A stretch of DNA of 64,000 bases from assembly GCF_018449795.1 (NCBI RefSeq), contig NZ_JAAVVE010000001.1, positions 1 to 64,000 on the forward strand, in the 5' to 3' direction. Under the pieces are notes generated by a model that had not been told where the DNA came from, ran no database searches, and saw only the letters and a program-made list of their open reading frames with translations. Both the position numbers and the translations under genes were made by a program. The stretch is from Sphingomonas sp. dw_22 (GTDB lineage: Bacteria > Pseudomonadota > Alphaproteobacteria > Sphingomonadales > Sphingomonadaceae). Positions 55,673 through 64,000 of the stretch are shown piece by piece (positions within the stretch are counted from its first letter, which is position 1; the number at the start of each line of letters is the position of its first letter).

Positions 55673-58600
55673 GTTCCGAAAGGCGAGGATCAGATCCGAC
55701 CACGGGGTCTTCGGACAGCAATGCCAGGGTATCCTCGATCTTATATGGCCATTGCTGCGCATCCTCGCCAAGCACGGCCCATAGCAGGTCTAGCAGTGCC
55801 GCCGGATGCTCATGCGCTGGATGCGGAGTCGCGTTGCTGGTGGCCAGCACCATGTGCATCGATGTCGACCGGGCCGGTACAAGGCGCGGTAGGATCACGG
55901 AAACGACGGCGGGCATCTGATTGCCGCTACCCAGGGCGAGATCGACCAGGCGAGCTGACACGCTCGGGTTTTTGAGCGCACGCTGCTTTGGCCACACCGT
56001 GCGTAGAAAGGGCACCAGCCGCTCTGGCCAGCGTGTCTGCGTGTTATTCGACCAATGCCCCAGGTGCCATAGAAACTGGCCGCGGAGTTCATCATCCGCG
56101 TGAATCAGCACTTCGCGCAACTCCGTGTCGGTCAGGAGGCGTTCGGGCTCGGCGGCAGCGGCGTCCCCACCCCAGCCGCCAAGCAGCATACTGGCAATGA
56201 CCTCATTATTTTTGCGCCGCGTCTCGCCCGCTTTCGCACGGGCGAGGAGGCCGGGCTTGATTCGCTCAAACAGGGCGTGCGACGGCATGCGGGCCGACCA
56301 GAAGATTCCATCCCATAGGGCATCTCCGTCGGCGTCATCGGCGTTAATGGAGGGCAGCAATGCACGCTCGGTCCAGGCCGGGTCAACATTGAAGAACCAG
56401 TTATAATGGGCCCCGAGCATCACCAAGGCATGCCGGCGGCGATCGCCGGGCAAGGCGAGGAGTTGGTCCGCGCGCGTCGTCCATTGGTCCGGGAAACCGC
56501 CACCGACAATACGATCCCGCTTCATGGGATCGTCCAGTAGTAATCGCGCAAGCCGGCCTGTCGGCGCGTTCAACGCGTCGTCGGCCCAACTCCCGTCAGC
56601 CCGATGCGGGGCGTCGTCACCATCCAGCGCGAGCGCGGCAACCACTCGATCCCACAGTGCGGGCAAGATCGTAGTCGCATCGCCATATAAACGGTGACCG
56701 ATCCTTTGCATCCAGTCGGCGACCGGATCGGCGATAGTGTGAAGCAAGGGCAGCGGGAGCTGGCGCAGCCGGCCGCTGATCAGCGCGATCATGCGTGCCG
56801 AGTCCTTCAGACGCGCTTCGGCATATAGAAACGCTGACCAGGCGGGGAGTGGAACCTCGCCTGATCGCGCGACGAACGTCAATGCCGCAAGGGCGCGCAA
56901 CGGCCGCTCCTCGGCAAGACCGCGAAAGGGCTCGCGCTGGACATGATCGAAGAAATCGGCTCGTCCCCCAGCCGCCCGCGCCGCACTCAGGATTTCCGGT
57001 ATCGGCGTATCGAGAATGGCATCCGGCGTCGTATCGGTCTCGATACGATACACCTCGGGCGCATGCGAATCCGCGGTGTGATCGCCGATCACCGTTGTCC
57101 ATTCCGGGTCGAGCGCACGCAGCGCGGCGAACTCGGCCTCGACATCGAAGCCGAAAGTCACCCCTTGCGATACCAACCAATGAAGGCGGCTCAACCGATA
57201 ATGAGCCTCAGCCCGACTTGGTCCGCCACGCACCTCTTCCTTCCACGGATAGGTGGTTGTCAGCAGGCGCAGCTCGATCGAGCTGCGCGAGGAAGCCGAC
57301 AGATCCGGCCATAGGTCTCGGATAGCGTACAGCAGATCGCGCTGGTGATGGGTCGACCAGAACAGCTCGTCGGATAGCGTGAGAAGGATCGCAGCTCCCT
57401 CGTCCGGATCGATGATGCGCATCGCCGCCGCCCATATGCGAAGACGAGCAAAGACATACGGATCCTCGGCCGGCCAACGCAATACCTCGGCGCGCGCGGC
57501 TATTGGGTCCAAGGCCCGCAGGCGCGTCATCAGACCCATGAACATGAGGATCGGACAGCGAATGCCATATTCGTCGTTGCCGAGCGGCGGCCCATCATCG
57601 TCGGGCCGCGTGTGCTCGAAATGGATATAGTCGTTGCCGGACAGCTCCCGCTCAAGTGAGACGGCTAGTTCGAGATGTCCGCGCAGCAGGCTGATCGCGG
57701 AACCGATATGATCGTCGGGAATGTTCAAGGGGTCGTGCGGACGCGGATATTCTACGTCAAAGTGAACCAGCTTTTCAGGAGGCTCGTCCCAAAACAAGGG
57801 ATGGCGAACGCCATAGGCTTTGCTGGCGGTCAACTGCGGCTTGTAGAGATCGACATAAGTGCGCAGCAGCGACGCCGACCAGCCCTCCTGCCCCACGCGC
57901 GCTTCGATGTCATAGCGCACCATATCCGTGTCGGGCCGCACATCCGCCCGGGCTGCAAACAGCCAACGCCATTGCTGGCGGATGGCATTGGGGAAACGAG
58001 CCGGATCCTGACGCAGCCATGCTTCGATGCTGCGCACGACCTCTGGATGGAGCGCGGTCTGATGTCCAGCCCACCAAAGCGCGATGGGCTGGTGCGCGAT
58101 CCGCTGTAGCCAAATTCCGATACTGTTGAGGCGCGGTGGCAGGGGCACCATTTCCCGAGCCCTTCTTCCTCGCAAATCTGCCATGGTCCCATCGCCCATA
58201 TCATCCAGGTCGCCTCGATTGAGGGCGAAGACATCGAGCGCATCCGTGGGGACCTTGCGGTTGCGCAGATAGTCGTCGCCCGCTTCGGGATTAGGGACGG
58301 GGTCGGTGGCCAGCCCCAAGGCGCTGAAAGGATCGAACTGGGGCGACTCCTCGACATAGGGATCGACCTTGTCCGGATTAGCGAAGCGATGCACCGGGTC
58401 GAAGACGAGCAACCAACGCGCGTCGAACGGGGTGTCGGCGGTGGCAAATCGCCGCGCGCCTTCGCGAGTGGTCATGAGTTGAGCGATTTGAACCCGACTA
58501 TGCGGGTCGAGACTGTCTGGTCCGGCGAGCCCCTTGGCAAGAAGGCCGTCATACCAACCGTCTAGGTTCCGGGCACGCTCCGCCCATGCCGCCAGCGTAT

Positions 58601-59456
58601 CCCAAAGCGGCGAGAACCAGTTACTGCTGTCGAAGGCGATCGCCTGGACACCCTTATGCTCCCATAACGCCTTGGCGGCCTCGCTCTCGCCGTCCTGGAA
58701 GGCATAGAGGCGGTTGCGGGTCCCGGCCTCCAGATTCAGCGCCTCTAAGAGATATTGCACCGGCGGATCTTCGGCTGTGTAGCCAACGAAGACGATCTGA
58801 AAGCGGGACAGGAGCGACTGGATAAAGCGTGTTGCCCAGCCATCAGAGAGATAGGCGCGGCCGAAATCAGCGCTAGAAACGACAAATTCTTCATCGGCCG
58901 GCTGGCGATAAGCGGTGTCGACCCGGCCGTGGAGATGCACGATCCCGCGAAATTCACGATCGCTGTGCGGATCAGGCAGTCGAGGCGGCCCCGAACATGG
59001 GAGATTGGGATCGCAGGCCTCGAATAACAGGTCGAAATTGGTGGTGACGAGCCGTGTCACCCCGGCCCGGGACGTGGCGAGCATAAGGAGGATGCGATGC
59101 GCTCCGAGGCCTGCATCGGTCGCGGGCGTGATGGCTTCGGCAACGGCAGCGCGCACATCGGCCACCTCGAATTCGCGTTCCAAGAGCCCAAAGACACGAT
59201 CGGTGGCAAGCAACCCGCCGACGCCCGCCATGCGGCCCATTTCAAGAGCCTTGTTGAGCAACGCGCGCGCGGGGCTGTCCTGGGCAGCGCCCAATATCTC
59301 GATGACGTTGCGACCCAGCCTTTCGAAGTTAGGTAGTCCCGCTTCGTGCTGGGAAACCCCGGCCCCGCAGAAGAAAATGACATCGCCCGCATCGCGGGCC
59401 ACGAGCAACTCGTCGGGAATCGAGGGGCCATCGGGGATGAACTGCATGCTGATCAT
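55650..59456 (-). CDS. Large SIR2-domain protein, candidate anti-phage NADase
   Basis: A 1,268-residue protein. Residues 1-280 form a SIR2 NAD-binding domain: FFCGAGVSQHEAGLPNF, VTTNFDLLFEA, GIVHLHGRVD and IVFVGYTAEDPPVQYLLEAL, given here as separate motifs. The rest is long and helical without a P-loop that I can find. Size and layout resemble defence-associated sirtuins (DSR/Avs5-like), which deplete NAD+ when a phage protein is sensed. It is divergent from the PD-(D/E)XK-STAND gene. The sensor part has no recognised family. Confidence 0.72.
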   Translation of the reverse strand: MISMQFIPDGPSIPDELLVARDAGDVIFFCGAGVSQHEAGLPNFERLGRNVIEILGAAQDSPARALLNKALEMGRMAGVGGLLATDRVFGLLEREFEVADVRAAVAEAITPATDAGLGAHRILLMLATSRAGVTRLVTTNFDLLFEACDPNLPCSGPPRLPDPHSDREFRGIVHLHGRVDTAYRQPADEEFVVSSADFGRAYLSDGWATRFIQSLLSRFQIVFVGYTAEDPPVQYLLEALNLEAGTRNRLYAFQDGESEAAKALWEHKGVQAIAFDSSNWFSPLWDTLAAWAERARNLDGWYDGLLAKGLAGPDSLDPHSRVQIAQLMTTREGARRFATADTPFDARWLLVFDPVHRFANPDKVDPYVEESPQFDPFSALGLATDPVPNPEAGDDYLRNRKVPTDALDVFALNRGDLDDMGDGTMADLRGRRAREMVPLPPRLNSIGIWLQRIAHQPIALWWAGHQTALHPEVVRSIEAWLRQDPARFPNAIRQQWRWLFAARADVRPDTDMVRYDIEARVGQEGWSASLLRTYVDLYKPQLTASKAYGVRHPLFWDEPPEKLVHFDVEYPRPHDPLNIPDDHIGSAISLLRGHLELAVSLERELSGNDYIHFEHTRPDDDGPPLGNDEYGIRCPILMFMGLMTRLRALDPIAARAEVLRWPAEDPYVFARLRIWAAAMRIIDPDEGAAILLTLSDELFWSTHHQRDLLYAIRDLWPDLSASSRSSIELRLLTTTYPWKEEVRGGPSRAEAHYRLSRLHWLVSQGVTFGFDVEAEFAALRALDPEWTTVIGDHTADSHAPEVYRIETDTTPDAILDTPIPEILSAARAAGGRADFFDHVQREPFRGLAEERPLRALAALTFVARSGEVPLPAWSAFLYAEARLKDSARMIALISGRLRQLPLPLLHTIADPVADWMQRIGHRLYGDATTILPALWDRVVAALALDGDDAPHRADGSWADDALNAPTGRLARLLLDDPMKRDRIVGGGFPDQWTTRADQLLALPGDRRRHALVMLGAHYNWFFNVDPAWTERALLPSINADDADGDALWDGIFWSARMPSHALFERIKPGLLARAKAGETRRKNNEVIASMLLGGWGGDAAAAEPERLLTDTELREVLIHADDELRGQFLWHLGHWSNNTQTRWPERLVPFLRTVWPKQRALKNPSVSARLVDLALGSGNQMPAVVSVILPRLVPARSTSMHMVLATSNATPHPAHEHPAALLDLLWAVLGEDAQQWPYKIEDTLALLSEDPVVGSDPRLSELRRRRQR

Positions 59457-59625
59457 TACGGCCTAGGGGTATTTGCCGTCCACAATCTTCGGCCGCATTT
59501 CCAGTAATAAACGCTGGGCGCTCGCCGCGCTCGGATCCGATTGGGAGGCAAATCCCCTCGCACCCCCCTTGAACGGCTTACTGGCTTGTTCCATGATTGT
59601 TCCGCTGTAGCGCGGTGGGGGATTC

Positions 59626-59874
59626 TTGACAGAGGCGATCATCAACGAGGCCGCGATTGACGCCGGCGAGCCCTATTTCATCGTGTATGTCGATAGACCC
59701 AAGGGCGTCGGCCAATCGGTCGTCGCCACTCTCGAAACGGGTCTTATTGGACCGGTAACGCCTGAGAAGATGACACCTCGATGGCTGACGGGTTTCGAGC
59801 TTCCCGCTAGCCAGATGGTCGCCGGCCAATCGAATAAAGATGGCGCAAAAAGATGCTTGATTTCACGCGGCTGA
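59626..59874 (+). CDS. Small uncharacterised protein overlapping the STAND gene start
   Basis: An 82-residue frame starting at TTG 59626, with GGTGGGGGA just before. Its text (EPYFIVYVDRPKGVGQSVVA, then FELPASQMVAGQS) looks protein-like rather than a shadow. It overlaps the start of the large STAND gene by 22 bp, as coupled genes do. No family is recognised. It could be a short regulator of the large protein, or a false frame. Confidence 0.35.
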   Translation: MTEAIINEAAIDAGEPYFIVYVDRPKGVGQSVVATLETGLIGPVTPEKMTPRWLTGFELPASQMVAGQSNKDGAKRCLISRG

Positions 59875-62800
59875 GGCCGGCGGCTGATGGCTGGCGCGGA
59901 TCCTTCGAGGCATTGATCCGTCAGCTAGGCAGAGCTGATCCCCCTGCGGAGGCGCGCGAATTTCGCCATATCCACGGCGCTGGAGGCGATGGCGGCATCG
60001 AAGCCTATTGGGTGCTCCATAACGGGGACGAGATCGGATATCAGTCGAAATTCCACACCCATGTGCGGGAGATCGACTGGGGGGCGATCGATGCCTCGGT
60101 CGCCACCGCGATGCGAACCCACTCGCGGCTCGTCCATATGCACATCGCGGTGGCCTGTGATCTTACCGACCGGGTTGGCGGCCGAACTGGGCGCACTGGC
60201 TGGGAAGCCTGGGAGGCGCATCGGAGTCGATGGTTGGCGGCTGCCGCGGCAGACTCTCGCGAGATCGTGTTTGAGCTTTGGGGCGCATCCGAAATTGAGC
60301 AGCGACTGACGGCCCCTGCTGCCGTCGGGCTCCGCGATTACTGGTTCAATGAGACGAGCCTGACGGCCGCATGGTTCAAGGCGCGCTTCGAACAGACCGT
60401 CGCGATGTTGGACGAGCGTTTCCACCCCGATGACCATGTCGAGATCGAGGTGAGCGAGGTCTTCGATGGTCTTCGCCGGACGCCCCGCTGGCGTAGAAAG
60501 CTGGCGGACGCTTTTGAAGCGGTTCAGGAAAATGGCGGTATTGACGCGTCGAGCCTTCCAGCCCCCATCAGCGCGGCATTCACTTCGCTCGAAATAGCTC
60601 TTCAACCTTTGCTCACGCGGAAGGAAGAGTTCGACCTACCGCACGACCAGCCCGTACCCATCACCGATTGTCTCGCCGATGTCGCGGACGTCACTCGGCA
60701 TATTCGCGCGGCGATGGACGTGTTGGACCGCGATGCGCCCATCGAGCGTGGTGGTCCGGGCGGTACCCGTGGTGGAGCCGCTGCCGACCGCCATGGCTAC
60801 ATTCGAGGCCGATTGCAGCGGCTCTGGGAAACGATCGACGATTTAGAGGAAGGGCTGAAATCACGATGCCAGCACGCGGATGCACAGCGCTGCGTTTTCC
60901 TGTTTGGCCGAGCAGGTACCGGCAAGTCCCATTTCCTTGCTTCTGAAACCGCATCGGCTCTGGAAACCGAGGAACCGGCCATCATGCTGCTCGGAACAGA
61001 TTTCCTGAGCACGGAAGCACCAGGCACCCAACTGGTTCGGCGACTGGGGTTGGAAACCACATTCGAAACCTTTCTCGGCATGATGGATGCCGCCGCCGAG
61101 GCGCGAGGATCGCGCGCGCTCTTCGTCCTCGATGCGGTGAACGAGGGCGCGGGCGCCTCTCTTTGGCGCGAACGTCTCGCCGGGTTTGTCGAGACCGTGC
61201 TCAAACGGGATCGTCTGGCAATCTGCGTGTCGTGCCGGACTGAATATATCGATTATGTCATCACCCCGAGGGCCCGGGAAGCAGCCGTCGAGATCGTTTT
61301 GCGCGGCTTCGCGACGATAGAGGAGCAAGAGCGAGCCGCGCAGGTTTATATGGATCGGCGCGGCATCCTCCGTCCTTCGACGCCGTGGCCCTCACCGGAG
61401 TTCGCCAACCCTCTCTTCCTGCGTACCGCTTGCGTCGCTTTGCAGGCCGAACGGCGGACGAGCTTTCCGCCAGGCCTGCGCGGCACGCGCGAGCTGATTA
61501 GCTTTTATCTGAATACCGCCACCAGACATCTCGGCACGACTTACGACGGATCCGACGAACTTCGCGGGCCACTCCGCCAGGCGATGCTGGAATTGGCGGC
61601 GGCGATGGCCCGGAACCGAGCCGATCACATCGAACGCCAAGAGGCATCGAGGATCGTTGACCAGGCCTTTCAAACATATGAGCGACCGAGCGGTTCTACG
61701 TGGTTGGACGTGCTGCGTCGGCAGGGATTGATCCGCTCCGACCCGGGCATGATCGATGACGATCCGCTCGCCGTCTCGACCGATGTCTTCCGGTTCGGCT
61801 TCCAACGATTCCAAGATCATCTAACCGCCCAGTCGCTTCTTGAGACCGCGCAGGGGCCGAACGAGCTGTTCGCCGAGGGCGGGCCGTTAGCTTTCGTCCT
61901 GACGAAATACGGCATAGAATATGACTGGGTTGGCGTGTTTCAGGCGTTGACCATCGAATTCGCGGACCGGTGGCAGATCGAGCTAGTTGACTGCCTGCCG
62001 GGCGGCTTTGACAAATGGTGGCATGATGCTGCTGTTGAGGATGCTTTTGTCGAGAGCGTTCGATGGCGAACGCCGAGCGCATTTAGCGATCGGTCGGATG
62101 AGCTACTGGATAGCCTGCAGGGCGAGGTCCAAGCGCTCGATCTTTTGCTCGAGCTATCGCCAATACCGGACCATCCGCTCAATGGCGTGCGTCTCCACGA
62201 GATTCTAGCCCGGATTCCGCTGGCGACCAGGGACTCCTTCTGGACGGTCCATATCAATCCCGCCTACTCCCAATCCGGACACCCGGCGGCACGGCTCGTC
62301 GAATGGTGTTTCGGCCCGGGTCGCTCCCTCGCATCGATCGAAAGTCTGCGCCTTGTGCTAATGGCCTTGGCGTGGTGCTTTTCCTCCACCAATGGAAAAC
62401 TTCGCGATCGAGGGACCAAGGCGGCCGTCGAGATTCTGCTCGAACGACCCGAACTCGCTCCCGGATTCGTGGAGACGTTCGCGACGGTCGACGATCTGTA
62501 TGTCGCTGAGCGCGTCGTTGCCGCCGTCGCGGGAGCGTGCCTGAGAGATCCCGTCCCTGCCCGCCTCGACATCGCCGCCAAAGCCATTTGGAGCAACATC
62601 TTCGCGGCGGGAACTCCGCGACCTCACCTGCTTCTACGGGATTATGCCCGACTCGTAATAGAACTCGCATCTGATCATGGCGTCCTCCCGCCGGACTGTG
62701 ATTTGGTGAGGTGTCGACCACCCTATGGCTCGACGGCGCCGGGATTTGGGCTGGACGCTGCTGCGATTGAGGCCGAGGCGAAGGTAGTCGGTGACTATTC

Positions 62801-64000
62801 CATCTTTTCCTCATGTGCCGGCTGGGGCGGCGACTTCGGACGCTATATCATCAAGAGCCGGACGAGCGATTTCACGACTGTAAGACTATCCAAACGCCGT
62901 CCACGGACGCACGAGGAGGCATTCGAAGAGTTTCGGGAACATTATGTATCCGGTGATGAAACTAGATCGACACTCCTCCAATTGCTCGAATTCTACTACG
63001 AACGACAGGGGGCAAATCTCACGAGCGAGCATCTCGCCGAGATCAATAGCGGCATTACCGAGGTAGAGACGTTTCTGCTCGGGGAATTGCCCAAAGCAGC
63101 ACGCCGTCGATATCGAACCGATGTGAAACCTCATCTCCGCGGCGAAAAGGGATGGCAGGTCGGCGAACTCCAGCTTCCTCGCATTGATGCCGAGCAGGCA
63201 AAACTATGGGTCGCTCGCCGGGCGTTGAGGTTTGGCTGGACGAGCAAACTGTTCCCAAGGGATGGATCGCAAGGAGATGATCGCTCGCGTGCGTCCCGGA
63301 CCGAGCGGATCGGCAAGAAGTATCAGTGGATTGCATACCAAGAGCTTCTGGCTAGGCTAACGGACCGCTTCTGGCTCGCCGAGGAATGGGCGGATGGCGA
63401 CGCCCATGACTATGACAATCCGCGCGACCTCGAATTCACGCGCGACATCGATCCGACCGCCCCCCCAGCAGATCGCGTCACCAAGGCGAGTATAGGCGAA
63501 CGCCTCCCGCAGGTGCCTCGGCTGAAAATTCGCGAAGTTCCGATCCAAGAGATGAGGGAGTGGGTCTTCGAGGAGACCGTTCCGGGAGACAGGCTACGCT
63601 TAGGTCTGTGTGGAGATGTCGAGCAGGACGGCGAGTGGCTAACGCTCTACCGCTACAGCTCTGTCAAGCTGGACTACACACCGAAGAGTCGCTTTACGGG
63701 CGCGCCGTTCAGACAAGACGACTTCCATTTCCTCAAGATGATCGGTGTTCCCGTCAGCGAGCGCGCCGCATTTCGTAGGAGTGTCCGTGAAACGAAAGTC
63801 GATTTCCACGACTGGCTTGGCGGCGATCTGACCGATGGCCCTTATCTCTATGAGGTTGGTAATCGCAGCACTTGGCCCGACCGGGAGTGGGTCGAAAAGG
63901 AGGAATGGCAACGGGGAGCCTTCAGCTATCTGTCATTTACACGCGGATATCATTGGGAATGGCATCTAGATGGGTCACTGCCGGAAGGTCTCATGCTGCG
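59853..64000 (+). CDS. PD-(D/E)XK-STAND NTPase, Avs-like (3' end outside window)
   Basis: An uninterrupted frame of 1,382 codons from ATG 59853 to the window end; I read it codon by codon and found no stop. Residues 1-130 look like an Mrr/Cap4-type nuclease: GAGGDGGIEAYW with Asp46 and Glu50, then YQSKF with Gln64-x-Lys66. The NTPase has Walker A FGRAGTGKSHF (near residues 352-359) and Walker B ALFVLDAVNEG (Asp427), followed by the STAND-type FRFGFQRFQDHLTAQSLLE helical domain. The long C-terminal part is repeat-like. Layout and size fit Avs phage-sensing proteins; the trigger is unknown. Confidence 0.75.
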   Translation, partial: MLDFTRLRPAADGWRGSFEALIRQLGRADPPAEAREFRHIHGAGGDGGIEAYWVLHNGDEIGYQSKFHTHVREIDWGAIDASVATAMRTHSRLVHMHIAVACDLTDRVGGRTGRTGWEAWEAHRSRWLAAAAADSREIVFELWGASEIEQRLTAPAAVGLRDYWFNETSLTAAWFKARFEQTVAMLDERFHPDDHVEIEVSEVFDGLRRTPRWRRKLADAFEAVQENGGIDASSLPAPISAAFTSLEIALQPLLTRKEEFDLPHDQPVPITDCLADVADVTRHIRAAMDVLDRDAPIERGGPGGTRGGAAADRHGYIRGRLQRLWETIDDLEEGLKSRCQHADAQRCVFLFGRAGTGKSHFLASETASALETEEPAIMLLGTDFLSTEAPGTQLVRRLGLETTFETFLGMMDAAAEARGSRALFVLDAVNEGAGASLWRERLAGFVETVLKRDRLAICVSCRTEYIDYVITPRAREAAVEIVLRGFATIEEQERAAQVYMDRRGILRPSTPWPSPEFANPLFLRTACVALQAERRTSFPPGLRGTRELISFYLNTATRHLGTTYDGSDELRGPLRQAMLELAAAMARNRADHIERQEASRIVDQAFQTYERPSGSTWLDVLRRQGLIRSDPGMIDDDPLAVSTDVFRFGFQRFQDHLTAQSLLETAQGPNELFAEGGPLAFVLTKYGIEYDWVGVFQALTIEFADRWQIELVDCLPGGFDKWWHDAAVEDAFVESVRWRTPSAFSDRSDELLDSLQGEVQALDLLLELSPIPDHPLNGVRLHEILARIPLATRDSFWTVHINPAYSQSGHPAARLVEWCFGPGRSLASIESLRLVLMALAWCFSSTNGKLRDRGTKAAVEILLERPELAPGFVETFATVDDLYVAERVVAAVAGACLRDPVPARLDIAAKAIWSNIFAAGTPRPHLLLRDYARLVIELASDHGVLPPDCDLVRCRPPYGSTAPGFGLDAAAIEAEAKVVGDYSIFSSCAGWGGDFGRYIIKSRTSDFTTVRLSKRRPRTHEEAFEEFREHYVSGDETRSTLLQLLEFYYERQGANLTSEHLAEINSGITEVETFLLGELPKAARRRYRTDVKPHLRGEKGWQVGELQLPRIDAEQAKLWVARRALRFGWTSKLFPRDGSQGDDRSRASRTERIGKKYQWIAYQELLARLTDRFWLAEEWADGDAHDYDNPRDLEFTRDIDPTAPPADRVTKASIGERLPQVPRLKIREVPIQEMREWVFEETVPGDRLRLGLCGDVEQDGEWLTLYRYSSVKLDYTPKSRFTGAPFRQDDFHFLKMIGVPVSERAAFRRSVRETKVDFHDWLGGDLTDGPYLYEVGNRSTWPDREWVEKEEWQRGAFSYLSFTRGYHWEWHLDGSLPEGLML

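Noticed and set aside
55650..59456. STAND NTPase domain in the SIR2 protein (would make it Avs5)
   Set aside because: No GxxxxGK[ST] motif was found after reading the whole protein; I therefore call it only SIR2 plus unknown.
32867..64000. CRISPR array in the accessory region
   Set aside because: No regularly spaced 20-40 bp repeats were seen; the direct repeats found are short att or operator-like sites.
51313..64000. Third copy of the 16-bp tRNA-Glu repeat that would close the second element
   Set aside because: None seen by eye to the end of the window; the boundary probably lies beyond it.

Overview
The window looks like a chromosome segment of an alphaproteobacterium of the Sphingomonadaceae (Sphingomonas-like). 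Supporting signs are the high GC content, two secreted proteins ending in the PEPxxWA-CTERM sorting signal, the sphingomonad-style TonB-box text (IIVTGQR) in a TonB-dependent receptor, and closely packed genes with many small convergent and divergent pairs. No species can be named from the sequence alone.

Positions 1-32,942 are ordinary core and shell chromosome. They carry a lytic transglycosylase (cut by the window edge), GreB, acylphosphatase, a DoxX protein, a NYN/LOTUS nuclease-like protein, a LysR/aldo-keto reductase pair, EttA, an M28 peptidase, a small lipoprotein, a DctA-type transporter, a penicillin-acylase-family hydrolase, a second LysR paired with an AEC permease, tRNA-Pro(TGG), tRNA-Ile2(CAT), a histidine kinase coupled to a polysaccharide deacetylase, an Lrp regulator, GyrA, two PEP-CTERM proteins, a TonB receptor and tRNA-Glu(CTC).

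Positions 32,928-51,312 form an integrative and mobilizable island. A 16-bp direct repeat of the tRNA-Glu 3' end marks both ends. The left end carries a tyrosine integrase and an AlpA excisionase-like regulator. A mobilization block follows (TraC/TraD-like proteins, a probable oriT, a TraA relaxase-helicase, DUF6118) without a type IV secretion system. The right part is the most interesting cargo. A LuxR-family regulator with no LuxI in the window is followed by a protein with a textbook double-glycine leader, a TonB-box-like DIVVTGER segment directly after the cleavage site, and a JAB/DUF4329-like HxH...D domain. A small exported protein is translationally coupled to it. Next come a JmjC oxygenase, an HlyD adaptor and a C39-peptidase ABC exporter in a tightly overlapping operon. 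Matching lux-box-like palindromes (CCCC-Y-AATTGGGG), each about 20 nt before a similar -10-like hexamer, precede the toxin-like gene and a decayed region in front of the JmjC operon. I read this as a candidate quorum- or signal-regulated secreted bacteriocin/toxin system.

Positions 51,313-64,000 look like a second, older element accreted at the same site. They hold an integrase killed by a one-base deletion and then a cluster that looks like a phage-defence island: an HNH/zinc-finger protein coupled to a CoiA-like nuclease, a 1,268-residue SIR2-domain protein, and divergently a very large reading frame (over 1,380 codons, running off the window) with an N-terminal PD-(D/E)XK nuclease and a STAND-type NTPase, resembling Avs proteins.
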